DNA of 34,159 bases from an uncultured Lachnospiraceae bacterium (lineage in GTDB: Bacteria > Bacillota > Clostridia > Lachnospirales > Lachnospiraceae), in contig CANQSK010000014.1 in assembly GCA_947626475.1 (NCBI GenBank), positions 1-34,159 on the forward strand. The letters run 5' to 3'. Below, piece after piece: positions 15,581-23,980 of this stretch. The notes beneath the pieces were generated by a model, which saw only the letters and a list, made by a program, of their open reading frames with translations, made no database searches and was not told the origin of the DNA. The first letter of the stretch is position 1. Every line of letters starts with the position of its first letter. Position numbers and translations under genes: made by a program.

Positions 15581-16224
15581 CTTTGGCCATCTATTGTGCC
15601 GGTGGACTTGGGAAAGAAATACTGGCGCTTGCAAGAGACTTTTCTCACTGGGATGACATTTTGCTTGTGGACGATGTGATTGATGCAGTTGAGTTGAACG
15701 GCGCTCGGATATTGCGCTTTTCAGAGGTAACGACGTTAGGTACTGATGTGGAATTTCTTATTGCCAACGGGGAGCCTATCAACCGAAAAGCATTGTATGA
15801 AAAAATCAAAGCAGCAGGATTTGGGATGGGAACTTTGATTTCGCCGTATGCGACCCTCTCGCCAGGTGTACAGGTTGGCGAAGGTTGTATTGTGTATGAT
15901 ACCATTCTATCAGTCGATGTGACAGTAAAAGAGAATGTTCTTATTAATACACATGTGATTGTTGGTCATGATGCTGTCATCGGGGCAAACAGCGTGCTTT
16001 CTGCTAATACTTTTATAGGTGGTAAGACTGAGTTGGGCGAATGCGTCTATATGGCTCCTGGATCCATGGCCAAAGACCGTATCACAGTAGGGGACAATGC
16101 TCTTGTTAGTTTGGGAGCGGTTCTATTGCGCAGTGTGCGCCCTGGCGCCATTATGGTAGGAAATCCAGCCCGTCATTTAGGACAGAATGAAGGCGGAAAG
16201 ATTTTTGGCATGTTTGATAAATAG
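15577..16224 (+). CDS. NeuD/PglD-like sugar O/N-acyltransferase (hexapeptide repeat)
   Basis: 215 residues. An N-terminal nucleotide-sugar-binding Rossmann-like part (LAIYCAGGLGKEILALARDF, LLVDD) is followed by left-handed beta-helix hexapeptides (LISPYATLSPGVQVGEGCIV, NVLINTHVIVGHDAVIGANSVL, GAVLLRSVRPGAIMVGNPAR). The HVIVGHD segment carries the catalytic His seen in NeuD and PglD. PglD-type enzymes acetylate the 4-amine of UDP-4-amino sugars, so this is one of four candidate enzymes for acylating the amino sugar made by the DegT protein at 30213. It overlaps the MBL gene by four bases. From about here the DNA becomes visibly more AT-rich. Confidence 0.88.
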   Translation: MTLAIYCAGGLGKEILALARDFSHWDDILLVDDVIDAVELNGARILRFSEVTTLGTDVEFLIANGEPINRKALYEKIKAAGFGMGTLISPYATLSPGVQVGEGCIVYDTILSVDVTVKENVLINTHVIVGHDAVIGANSVLSANTFIGGKTELGECVYMAPGSMAKDRITVGDNALVSLGAVLLRSVRPGAIMVGNPARHLGQNEGGKIFGMFDK

Positions 16225-16272
16225 GCTCTGCCTATTTTCAAAATATATCACATTTAAAAAGGAGTTTTAGTA

Positions 16273-16494
16273 ATGACTATTGAAGAGAAAATCGCCATGC
16301 TGGAAGAAATTATGGATCTTGATGAAGGCACACTCTCGGTGGATGACAATTTGGAAGATTATGAGGAGTGGGATTCTCTGAGTAAACTGTCTCTCATCGC
16401 TGAAGTAAAAAAACAGTTTGGAAAGGTGCTGAGTACCAATAGCATCCGCAGTTTCAAAACGGTGCAGGATATTTGTGACTATTTTGAAGACTGA
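16273..16494 (+). CDS. Acyl carrier protein 1
   Basis: A 73-residue stand-alone carrier. The phosphopantetheine attachment site is EEWDSLSKL with Ser35. Helix I is acidic, and the ending KTVQDICDYFED is typical of ACP helix IV. The W-D-S form is shared with ACP 2 at 20270, not with ACPs 3 and 4, so the locus contains two carrier subtypes. It is directly followed by a GNAT-like gene, which may accept its acyl group. No phosphopantetheinyl transferase is encoded in the window, so a housekeeping AcpS or another enzyme must activate it. AAAAAGGAG precedes the ATG. Confidence 0.92.
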   Translation: MTIEEKIAMLEEIMDLDEGTLSVDDNLEDYEEWDSLSKLSLIAEVKKQFGKVLSTNSIRSFKTVQDICDYFED

Positions 16495-16532
16495 ATAGGA
16501 AATGAAAATCCTTTTAAAGAAATGGGGGCACT

Positions 16533-17399
16533 ATGATTAAAGCTGAGAAAAGGCCAATTATGGAACTTCGCCAGGAAATGAATCGCATCCGTCGCTTTGG
16601 AGGATCTGTTATTACCAATTATTTCAACCAATGTAGCCAGTGTATCGAGCCGCTGTCTTGTTGGCTAGGAGAAGGTGCATTGGCATTTGGTTGGATGGAT
16701 GATGATATTTTGCGTATTTATTTTTATGCGATTAATACAGAGGAACTGGTGCAGATATTGGCAATGACACCGGTGGACAGTTGCATTGATTATCTTACGA
16801 AAGAGAGGGAAGAAAACACAGGATTATTTGAAAAAGCCGGATATGAACTTCTGTCGGAATATGGGCGTTATATGATAAAAACAAAGGAAGAAAAGACAGA
16901 AACGGAGTTAAAGGCGACTCAACTTAGAGAAACATTGGTTGTAGATGATACTATTCAAAATGAATTGTATCATGCAGGATATGGCGAACTTGCCGTGGAA
17001 GAGGACGCAGAAGAGCTTGACAGGATGCTGAGAGAGAAGTTTGATGCCCGTGATTCTCATTTTTACGATATGAAAACGTTGTGTGATCACATCCATAAGG
17101 GGTGGGTCTTTGTGGCAAAAGAAAACGATAAGATTATTGCTGCAAATCTAATTGAAATACAGGGGCGAAAATGTTATTGGGCCTACAGTTTTAATGATGG
17201 TCCAGTGGAAGTGTTTACGTCACTAATTGCTTTTTCGATTGGATCAATGGCACGTCAGGGATATAAGCACAACTATTGTTGGATGGATTTGAAAAATAAG
17301 CGAGCTATCCGATTTAACATCCTTTATAACGGATACAAATTTGATGATATGTATGACAGAATTTACATAAAAGGCAATAAATTAGCTGTGGGCAAGTAG
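16533..17399 (+). CDS. GNAT-like acyltransferase 1 (two-lobed, uncharacterised)
   Basis: 288 residues, not firmly assigned. The C-terminal ~110 residues read as a GNAT core: GWVFVAKENDKIIAANLIEIQGRKCYWAYSF matches the beta4/beta5 strands, followed by a helix and YCWMDLKNKRAIRFNILYNGYKF, like the GNAT C-terminal strand pair. The N-terminal ~130 residues resemble a degenerate second lobe ending LFEKAGYELLSEYGRYMIK. The same layout occurs in the protein at 25099 (INAGFEKYRKYLELE), so the two are probable paralogues. Placement just after ACP 1 suggests transfer of an acyl group from a carrier protein to an amine; this is inference. Confidence 0.6.
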   Translation: MIKAEKRPIMELRQEMNRIRRFGGSVITNYFNQCSQCIEPLSCWLGEGALAFGWMDDDILRIYFYAINTEELVQILAMTPVDSCIDYLTKEREENTGLFEKAGYELLSEYGRYMIKTKEEKTETELKATQLRETLVVDDTIQNELYHAGYGELAVEEDAEELDRMLREKFDARDSHFYDMKTLCDHIHKGWVFVAKENDKIIAANLIEIQGRKCYWAYSFNDGPVEVFTSLIAFSIGSMARQGYKHNYCWMDLKNKRAIRFNILYNGYKFDDMYDRIYIKGNKLAVGK

Positions 17400-17410
17400 G
17401 AGGACTATGT

Positions 17411-18148
17411 ATGCAGGAAAAAACGATCATTGTTACTGGTGCAACAAGCGGAATTGGGAAAGCAATGGCACAAAAGTTTTTTGCTGAGGGTGCTCGTATT
17501 ATCGCTGTAGGCAGAAACGAGGCTGCATTGCAGGAGATTTCCAAGGTAGGTGAAAACAATAGCGGCATTGTACCATTTGAGGCGGATCTTGCCCAGTTGG
17601 AGAATGTGCAGGCAATATTTGATTATTGTAAACAAAATGGTTGGAAGATTGATGGAATTGCGCATTGCGCAGGTATAACTCTTAATGTTCCACTTCGAGT
17701 AAATAATATCGAGGATACGGGACGTTTATTCCGTATCAATGTAGAGGCGCTGGCGGAAATATGTCGCATGGCGGCCAGCCGGCGCTATGTCAATGAGGGG
17801 GCATCCATTGTCGCCCTGTCATCTACGGCAGCGTTGGATGGTGGGAAGGGAATTGCAGTGTATTCTGCATCCAAGGCGGCAGTGAGTGTTCTGGTTAAAG
17901 CAGCTGCTAAAGAATTGATCGGGCGCAAAATTCGGGTAAACGCTATTGCTCCTGCAATGGTACGTACACGCATGTACGAGGAAACAATTCGAGAACTTCC
18001 AGATTTGAAAGAATCCTTGCAATGGTCACAACCGTTAGGCTTGATAGAACCAGAAAACATTGCTGAATTAGCTAGCTATTTGATGTCAGAAAAAGCCAGG
18101 TATATTACTGGAACAACGGTTGTTGTCGGTGCGGGATTTATTGTTTAG
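17411..18148 (+). CDS. SDR family 3-oxoacyl reductase 1 (FabG-like)
   Basis: 245 residues of the classical short-chain dehydrogenase family: NAD(P)-binding TGATSGIG (9-16), HCAG (~85-88), catalytic Ser138 in IVALSS, and YSASK with Tyr151 and Lys155. It likely reduces a beta-ketoacyl-ACP made by the adjacent KAS III enzymes to the beta-hydroxy form. The cofactor arm GRNEAALQEI has an Arg after the second strand, compatible with NADPH. The C-terminus TGTTVVVGAGF departs from the usual FabG ending. It closely resembles the second SDR at 20521 (shared EGASIVALSS-like stretch), suggesting duplication. The SD AGGAGG overlaps the end of the upstream gene. Confidence 0.9.
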   Translation: MQEKTIIVTGATSGIGKAMAQKFFAEGARIIAVGRNEAALQEISKVGENNSGIVPFEADLAQLENVQAIFDYCKQNGWKIDGIAHCAGITLNVPLRVNNIEDTGRLFRINVEALAEICRMAASRRYVNEGASIVALSSTAALDGGKGIAVYSASKAAVSVLVKAAAKELIGRKIRVNAIAPAMVRTRMYEETIRELPDLKESLQWSQPLGLIEPENIAELASYLMSEKARYITGTTVVVGAGFIV

Positions 18149-18172
18149 TTACTAGAAAGAAGAGGACTATAA

Positions 18173-19198
18173 ATGTTTGGAGTATTTAATAATATTTCTA
18201 TTGAAGGTATTCAGACGGTTGTGCCATCTCGGATTGTCAATAATCTGGATTTTGCAGATCGGATAGGTGAACGGAGATGTAAAAAGCAAATTCGTTTAAC
18301 AGGTATAAAGGAGAGACATGTCTGCGCACCGGGACAGACGAGTGCAGATTTGGCCTATGCTGCCTGCAGTAAACTTATGAAAAATTTAAGATGGGAACCA
18401 GATAGTGTTGATGTGCTTGTTTTTGCAACGCAAAACCCGTTATTTATCATTCCTTCTACTGCTTTCTTTTTGCAGAAACGATTGCATTTGTCTCAGGACT
18501 GTGTGGTTTTTGATGTTAATCTTGGTTGTTCTGCTGCGACAGCAGGTATCCAGACTGTTTCCTCGCTCTTACAAGGGGCACGACCGGGGGGACGCGGATT
18601 ACTTGTTGTTAGTGATCCTACTTATTATACAGAAGAAACTAACCCTGATGAGCTAGCTGATCAAATGTTGTTCGGTGCAGCAGGTTCTGCGGTTGCTTTA
18701 GAAAAGACGGAGGCCTCCATTTCACCTATATATTTTAAAAATAAGTCTGATGGCAATCGATATAGAGCAATTTTTCGTGCACCTGGGGGAAAGTTTATTA
18801 TGGATGGTGAAGGTGTATTCCAATTTGCTATTAATGATGTTGCTAATGATATTGCAGATTTTCGAGGTGAGATTGGAATATCGACAGATGATGTTGATTA
18901 TTATTCCTTCCATCAGGCTCAAGCGTTGCTGTTATCTACATTAGATGATGCATGTGGTGTGGAATCTGAAAAAGAACTACGCTCTTTAGAAAAATATGGT
19001 AACACCAACGGGAGTTCCCCACTCGTTACTTTGTGTGTCCATGAACAAGAATTGAAAAAAAACGAAACTGCAAATATTCTTATGTGTGGATTTGGTGTAG
19101 GTCTTTCTTGGTGTAGCATTTATACGACTATTAAAACAAGTGGGATTTATCCACTGTCCTATTGTGATGATATTTATCCTTGGCGTGAGGAAAACTAA
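18173..19198 (+). CDS. 3-oxoacyl-ACP synthase III-like enzyme 1
   Basis: 341 residues, a thiolase-fold KAS III. The catalytic triad is intact: Cys119 in VNLGCSAA, His247 in YSFHQAQ and Asn277 in KYGNTNGSS. Such enzymes condense an acyl-CoA or acyl-ACP starter with malonyl-ACP; some relatives (CerJ type) instead transfer acyl groups to sugars. Next to a ketoreductase and ACPs, chain initiation or extension is more likely. It shares a distinctive tail (YPLSYCDDIYPW) and general layout with the next gene's product, so these two look like tandem duplicates that may form a heterodimer or act at successive steps. Confidence 0.9.
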   Translation: MFGVFNNISIEGIQTVVPSRIVNNLDFADRIGERRCKKQIRLTGIKERHVCAPGQTSADLAYAACSKLMKNLRWEPDSVDVLVFATQNPLFIIPSTAFFLQKRLHLSQDCVVFDVNLGCSAATAGIQTVSSLLQGARPGGRGLLVVSDPTYYTEETNPDELADQMLFGAAGSAVALEKTEASISPIYFKNKSDGNRYRAIFRAPGGKFIMDGEGVFQFAINDVANDIADFRGEIGISTDDVDYYSFHQAQALLLSTLDDACGVESEKELRSLEKYGNTNGSSPLVTLCVHEQELKKNETANILMCGFGVGLSWCSIYTTIKTSGIYPLSYCDDIYPWREEN

Positions 19199-19237
19199 AA
19201 CGTAAGAATATAGTATGATTTATGAGGTATCTAAATA

Positions 19238-20245
19238 ATGTTTACTGAATATCATCATGTTGCAATCCGCTCTATTGCGGCTGCAACACCTACTCATGTT
19301 TTAAGTAACATAGAGTATGCGGCAAAGGTAAATGATAAAAAGTATAGGAGACGTATTATTTACACAGGTATTGAGGAACGGCGAGTGGTTTTCGGTGATC
19401 AGCGAACATCTGATTTAGCTAGTATTGCGGCAGATGAAGTAATTAAAAAACTTGGGTGGTCAAAAAATTCTATTTGCTGTCTTATTTTTGTGACACAATC
19501 CCCAGATTTGATTTCTCCTTCGACCGCAATGCTCATCCAGGCAAAACTGGGTTTAGGAAAGGATATTTTGGCATATGATGTAAATCTTGGTTGTTCAGGG
19601 TTTTCGTCTGGAGTACAAATTATGGCGGGGGTTCTAGCTGCGACCAAGGGTCGAGGATTGTTATTGATGGGTGATTGTCAGCATTATGCGCCTGGTACGG
19701 AATATAATCCCGGTGGAATAATTTTTGGTGATGGTGGGGCTGCAGTAGCTATGGAATATGATGAAGATGCACCTGCCATGCCATGTCATCAAATGACAGA
19801 CGGTTCACGTTTTAATGTATTATATGGTAGTTATAAATATGGTCGTGTTATGGATGGAAATGCAATTGTACTGTTTTCACTTAATGAAGTCGTGGATAGT
19901 ATCAATGAATTTCACGAGCATTATAATATTTCTCGGAACGAAGTGGATTTTTATGCATTACATCAAGCGCAGAAAATCATAGTAGAAGGAATATGTCAAA
20001 ATTGTAATCTGCCAAATGATAAAATGTTGCGTGCATATCCTAAGTACGGCAATACTTCATCGGCATCTATTCCGTTTGCCTTATGTACTAATACAAGCAA
20101 ATTGCAGGGAAAAGGTCTCAAAGTTTTTACTTGTGGCTACGGTATTGGCCTTGCTTGGAGTAGTGCCTTAATTACGATAAATGATGATGCGGTTCTCCCG
20201 CTTATTGAAAGCGATTATGTTTATCCAATTCAATTTTCTAATTAA
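19238..20245 (+). CDS. 3-oxoacyl-ACP synthase III-like enzyme 2
   Basis: 335 residues; tandem partner of the previous gene. The triad is Cys119 in VNLGCSGF, His242 in ALHQAQ and Asn272 in KYGNTSSAS, all present, so it should be active rather than a chain-length-factor-like dead copy. The N-terminal AATPTHVLSNIEYA and YTGIEERRV match KAS III. Its tail (VLPLIESDYVYPI) parallels that of copy 1. The SD is weak (GAGGT 11 bases before ATG). ACP 2 lies 24 bases downstream, an arrangement suggesting this enzyme uses ACP 2. The substrate is unknown. The gene is among the most AT-rich in the window. Confidence 0.9.
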   Translation: MFTEYHHVAIRSIAAATPTHVLSNIEYAAKVNDKKYRRRIIYTGIEERRVVFGDQRTSDLASIAADEVIKKLGWSKNSICCLIFVTQSPDLISPSTAMLIQAKLGLGKDILAYDVNLGCSGFSSGVQIMAGVLAATKGRGLLLMGDCQHYAPGTEYNPGGIIFGDGGAAVAMEYDEDAPAMPCHQMTDGSRFNVLYGSYKYGRVMDGNAIVLFSLNEVVDSINEFHEHYNISRNEVDFYALHQAQKIIVEGICQNCNLPNDKMLRAYPKYGNTSSASIPFALCTNTSKLQGKGLKVFTCGYGIGLAWSSALITINDDAVLPLIESDYVYPIQFSN

Positions 20246-20269
20246 ATTTTTACAAGGGGTGAAAGTAAA

Positions 20270-20488
20270 ATGACTGAGCAAGAAAAACTTATTGAAATTG
20301 CAGATATTCTGGAAATGGAACCTGAAGAGTTGACTCCAAATACTGTTTTGACTGAGCTGGATACATGGGATTCTGTTGCAGTATTATCTTTCATTTCTGT
20401 AATGAATGATAATTTTAACAAATTTCCCAATGCCCGTGAAATTCGAGCCTATGAAACAATTGGAGATCTTATGGATGCAATGTGCTAA
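20270..20488 (+). CDS. Acyl carrier protein 2
   Basis: 72 residues. The attachment site is LDTWDSVAVL with Ser35, at the same position and with the same W-D-S context as ACP 1, so the two are a subtype pair. The helical, acidic ACP layout is complete and ends YETIGDLMDAMC. It lies between KAS III 2 and SDR 2, the placement expected for a carrier holding the chain during condensation and ketoreduction. AAGGGGTG precedes the ATG. Confidence 0.92.
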   Translation: MTEQEKLIEIADILEMEPEELTPNTVLTELDTWDSVAVLSFISVMNDNFNKFPNAREIRAYETIGDLMDAMC

Positions 20489-20520
20489 AACAGGCATATA
20501 AACGCATAGGAGGATAAAAG

Positions 20521-21228
20521 ATGGTTGTTCTTATTACAGGCGCTTCGTCCGGTATTGGCCGGGCAACCGCAAAATACCTCGATTCTTTGGGAAATTATGA
20601 ACTTGTATTATTGTCTCGCTCTTTGGAAAGGCTTGAAGCTGTACAGGAGGAATTGAAGAAGCCAGCAGAGCTTATCCCTTTTGATTTAACTAGACTGACA
20701 GAAATTGAGCAAGTTTTCCTACAGTGTAGGAAGAAGGGAATTAAACTTGATGGTATGGTTCACTCTGCAGGCATTGATAAAGGCAGACCGATTCGTAATA
20801 ATACAATAGAATTGACTACAGCTATGATGCAATCCAATTTTTATCCATTTATGGAACTTGGTAGATTTTTTTATTCACGCAATTATTCCAATGATGGTGC
20901 GTCTATTGTTGCCCTTTCTTCCATTTCGTCTTTTACATGCTTTCCAGGCTCTATTAATTATACTACATCCAAAGCAGCTTTGAATGCTGCGGTTACAGTT
21001 ATGGCTAAAGAGTTTTCAAGAAGAAAGATACGAGTAAATGCTGTTCTTCCAGCGGGTACACATACTCCTATGGGGCCAGCCGAAGATGATCCAGCGTATT
21101 TGGAATTGCAAACGTTAGGTGTTATTAAACCGGAATATGTTGCATATTTAGTCGAGTTTTTGCTTTCAGAAAAGGCAAAGTACATGACCGGTACGCTTAT
21201 TCCCATTTCTGCAGGGATGTCTTTCTGA
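20521..21228 (+). CDS. SDR family 3-oxoacyl reductase 2 (FabG-like)
   Basis: 235 residues. NAD(P)-binding TGASSGIG (6-13), HSAG (~81-84), catalytic Ser134 in IVALSS, and YTTSK with Tyr147 and Lys151 are all present. The stretch NDGASIVALSS matches SDR 1 at 17411, and both lack the standard FabG C-terminal sequence, pointing to a duplicated pair with different chain or stereochemical preference. It is likely to make a second beta-hydroxyacyl intermediate on ACP 2. GGAGG is well placed before the ATG. Alternative roles, such as keto-sugar reduction, cannot be ruled out. Confidence 0.88.
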   Translation: MVVLITGASSGIGRATAKYLDSLGNYELVLLSRSLERLEAVQEELKKPAELIPFDLTRLTEIEQVFLQCRKKGIKLDGMVHSAGIDKGRPIRNNTIELTTAMMQSNFYPFMELGRFFYSRNYSNDGASIVALSSISSFTCFPGSINYTTSKAALNAAVTVMAKEFSRRKIRVNAVLPAGTHTPMGPAEDDPAYLELQTLGVIKPEYVAYLVEFLLSEKAKYMTGTLIPISAGMSF

Positions 21229-21269
21229 AAATATATTATGATATTATTTTGGACGGAGGTAGATTGCAA

Positions 21270-22130
21270 ATGGAAATTAATGGTAATGACAGGCTGTTTC
21301 GCTATGGCAACGATCAGTGGGTAACATGTGATGATGTGCGTGTTGCATTACGTGCTGTGGCTGCGGATAAGTGTAAGGTATTGTTTTTACATACGGAGCT
21401 TTCGTTTGGAGCTATTAATCCACAGCTCAAACGTAAGCAGTTGTGTGAAATCTTGTTTGAACTAATTATGGAATTGGGTGTGGAGACTGTCGTATTCCCT
21501 ACATTCACATTTAGCTTTGGTAACCGTGAGGATTTCGATGTTCGTATTACTCCTAGCAGGATGGGATTATTAACGGAGTATGCTCGCAAGCGTCCGGAAG
21601 CTGTGCGATCAGTGGATCCTATTATGTCTGTGGTGGTGTTTGGTAAAAACAAAGATTTGCTTAATGTGACTGGTGTTAAAGTTTTGGGTGAGGGGAGTAT
21701 CTTTGATAATTTGCATAAGGCTGAGGATGTGCGGTTCTTATTTTTAGGTACGCGTTTTGGCATTTGTGGCACACATATGCACTATATTGAAAACGAGTTG
21801 CAGGTGCCTTACCGTTATGATATGGATTTTTATGGCAAGGTAACTGACTATGACGGTAATACCCGCGATGATCATCGCATTATTTTTGTACGATATCGGG
21901 ATGTTATTCCTGCAGTACCGATTTCTTTTGAGGATGGCCTGGTGGAAAAGGGAGTTATGAAATATAGTCCTTTAGGAGCAACTTATGTATTTAGTCTTAC
22001 TGAGAAAGATATGTATCGCGAATGCAAAGAAGCGCTGACGGAGAACGTGAACGCTTTTCTGGCAGAACCGTGGACTACGCATCCTCCTGTCAAAGATTAT
22101 CATTTCGGCAATGTTACCACGGTGCAATGA
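21270..22130 (+). CDS. AAC(3)-family acyltransferase (Antibiotic_NAT fold)
   Basis: 286 residues from the ATG at 21270, which has GGAGG 10 bases upstream; an upstream TTG lacks an SD. The family is recognised from VVFPTFTFSFGNREDFDVR, MGLLTEYARKRPEAVRSVDPIMSV and FLFLGTRFGICGTHMHYIE. The catalytic motif in AAC(3) enzymes is SxHP; here it reads SVDP, with Asp in place of His, while GTHMHYIE retains His. The substitution suggests altered chemistry or substrate. In a glycan operon this is more likely an amino-sugar or amine N-acyltransferase using a carrier-bound acyl group than an aminoglycoside resistance enzyme. It sits before the adenylating enzyme/ACP 3 pair and may be the acceptor step for that pair. 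Confidence 0.8.
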   Translation: MEINGNDRLFRYGNDQWVTCDDVRVALRAVAADKCKVLFLHTELSFGAINPQLKRKQLCEILFELIMELGVETVVFPTFTFSFGNREDFDVRITPSRMGLLTEYARKRPEAVRSVDPIMSVVVFGKNKDLLNVTGVKVLGEGSIFDNLHKAEDVRFLFLGTRFGICGTHMHYIENELQVPYRYDMDFYGKVTDYDGNTRDDHRIIFVRYRDVIPAVPISFEDGLVEKGVMKYSPLGATYVFSLTEKDMYRECKEALTENVNAFLAEPWTTHPPVKDYHFGNVTTVQ

Positions 22131-22166
22131 GTAGAGATTACGCAGCCTAAGAGGAGCATAGTACAT

Positions 22167-23684
22167 ATGACAATTATTTCTTATTTTCTTAAAACAATTA
22201 AGAATCACCCCAATAAAACCGCTGTTATTGATGGCAGCCGCCGCATTACTTTTATGGAGCTTGCCTGTCAAGGGCAGAAGCTGGGAGCGGCTGTAAGCGC
22301 ATTATGCGATGGCGCTATTCGCAAGCCAGTTGGTGTATTGCTTCCAAAAAGTATTGAGAGTGTTGTTTCGGATTTGTCCTGTATCTATGCTGGAAATGCA
22401 TACATGAACCTAGATGTAAAGATGCCGGAACAGCGTATTAGCAATATACTCGATGCCGTGCAGCCACTGTGTATTATTACAGACAGGATACATGCGAAAT
22501 TATGTGCCGGGAGTGATGTACCGATATTGTTGTTCGATGAGATTATCACCCTGGGTGATATTTCTGGAGAACCGGTGCTTTGTGAGCAATACAAAAAGCT
22601 TATCAGTACGGATCCGTTGTGCTTGATTAATACTTCGGGATCGACCGGTACGCCTAAAAGTGTGGTACTGAACCATGCTAGTTTTATTGATTATACTACC
22701 TGGGGTATCGAAACGTTGAATCTGAGTGAGGATGAGATACTTGGCAGCATGGCGCCGATTGTGTTTGATCATTCAAGCTATGAATTTTGCTTGATGCTTA
22801 TCCATAGCTGTACATTGGATTTTATCCCAGAAAGCTACCCTAGCTTTCCTGCGCGTTTGTTGCAGTATATGGTAGCACAGAAGATTACGTATATTTTCTG
22901 GGTGCCAACCATCATGGTGAATATTGCCAATATGGATTTGCTTAGTCGGATCCCGCTGCCGGATGTACATATGGTTTGGTTTGCCGGCGAGGTGTTTCCT
23001 ACAAAGCAGTTTAATTACTGGCGTAAGTATTTGCCGCAGGCGACGTTTGTTAATCTTTATGGTCCGACAGAGATTACGGTGGATTGTACTTATTATGTCA
23101 TTGAGCGTGAATTGCAAGATGATGAACCAATTCCTATCGGATATCCGCGCAGAGAGAATGATATTCTCATTCTTAACGAAAAGAATGAACTTGCTCAGCC
23201 CGGAGAGGAGGGAGAACTTTGTGTGCGTGGCCCGTATTTAGCCATGGGCTACTATAACAACCCGGAGAAAACATCGGCGGCCTTTGTACAGAATCCTCTC
23301 AATACGGCGTATCCAGAGCGTATTTATCGTACCGGTGATGTTGTTTTTACAAATGAACGAGGCGAGATAGTATTCAAAGGTCGCAATGACAGCCTGATTA
23401 AACATATGGGAAAGCGCATTGAATTGGGTGAGATTGAGCATATCATTATCAATACGCTCAAATTAGTTAAAAATGGCTGTGCCGTTTATGACTATAATAA
23501 AAAGCAGATTGTTTTCTACTATGAGGCGGATGCGGAAATTGAAACTTCCGTTTTGCGCAGGGAGATTGGCAAGGATTTGCCGGCTTATATGATTCCCACG
23601 CGATATGTTCATTTCAGAGAACTGCCACGCAATACAAACGGTAAGATTGACCGTCTGCAGTTGAAAAACCTTGCCAATCAATAA
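22167..23684 (+). CDS. DltA-like stand-alone adenylation enzyme
   Basis: 505 residues of the AMP-forming adenylate superfamily. P-loop NTSGSTGTPKSVVLNH (~155-170), the A5 motif NLYGPTEIT (~296-304), A7 IYRTGDVVF, A8 KGRNDSLIKHMGKRIELGEIEH and the A10 lysine in NTNGKIDRLQL are present. The A4 site reads VFDHSSYEF; the Asp (about residue 201) matches the residue that binds the substrate amino group in amino-acid-activating domains. WFAGEVFPTKQ and the motif order are most like D-alanine:carrier ligase DltA. It probably loads an amino acid onto ACP 3, encoded 17 bases downstream. No DltB or DltD is present, so this is not a standard teichoic acid D-alanylation operon. Confidence 0.87.
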   Translation: MTIISYFLKTIKNHPNKTAVIDGSRRITFMELACQGQKLGAAVSALCDGAIRKPVGVLLPKSIESVVSDLSCIYAGNAYMNLDVKMPEQRISNILDAVQPLCIITDRIHAKLCAGSDVPILLFDEIITLGDISGEPVLCEQYKKLISTDPLCLINTSGSTGTPKSVVLNHASFIDYTTWGIETLNLSEDEILGSMAPIVFDHSSYEFCLMLIHSCTLDFIPESYPSFPARLLQYMVAQKITYIFWVPTIMVNIANMDLLSRIPLPDVHMVWFAGEVFPTKQFNYWRKYLPQATFVNLYGPTEITVDCTYYVIERELQDDEPIPIGYPRRENDILILNEKNELAQPGEEGELCVRGPYLAMGYYNNPEKTSAAFVQNPLNTAYPERIYRTGDVVFTNERGEIVFKGRNDSLIKHMGKRIELGEIEHIIINTLKLVKNGCAVYDYNKKQIVFYYEADAEIETSVLRREIGKDLPAYMIPTRYVHFRELPRNTNGKIDRLQLKNLANQ

Positions 23685-23701
23685 AAGAGAGGAAATATAC
23701 C

Positions 23702-23935
23702 ATGGAGAAAAATATCTACAAAATTTTAAATGAATTGCGTCCGGAGTTTGATTTTACCACGAGTAAAGATTTTATCGAGGACGGTCTGCTGGATTCTTTT
23801 GATGTAGTCGCGTTGGTAACTGAATTGGAAACCAATTTCAACTGTCTGATTGATGCTTTGGATATCGTTCCTGAGAACTTTACGTCTATTGAACAAATTA
23901 TTGCTGTAGTGCGCAAGAATGGCGGAACATTGTAA
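23702..23935 (+). CDS. Carrier protein 3 (DltC-like)
   Basis: 77 residues. The attachment site is EDGLLDSFDVVAL with Ser32, the DG-LLDS form typical of DltC, unlike the W-D-S form of ACPs 1 and 2. It follows the DltA-like adenylation gene by 17 bases, the classic pairing of activating enzyme and carrier. It is expected to hold an aminoacyl group as a thioester on phosphopantetheine. AGAGGAAA precedes the ATG. Which downstream enzyme unloads it is open; KAS III 3, encoded next, and the GNAT-like or AAC(3)-like transferases are candidates. Confidence 0.92.
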   Translation: MEKNIYKILNELRPEFDFTTSKDFIEDGLLDSFDVVALVTELETNFNCLIDALDIVPENFTSIEQIIAVVRKNGGTL

Positions 23936-23980
23936 AAGCGAATGGTTATGATGAGATTGTTGTAAAAGGATGGAAAACGT

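Noticed and set aside
21270-22130. Aminoglycoside resistance gene
   Set aside because: The context is biosynthetic and the SxHP motif is altered to SVDP; family membership alone does not indicate resistance.
22167-23935. Standard dlt operon for teichoic acid D-alanylation
   Set aside because: DltB and DltD are missing and the neighbours are KAS III and acyltransferase genes.
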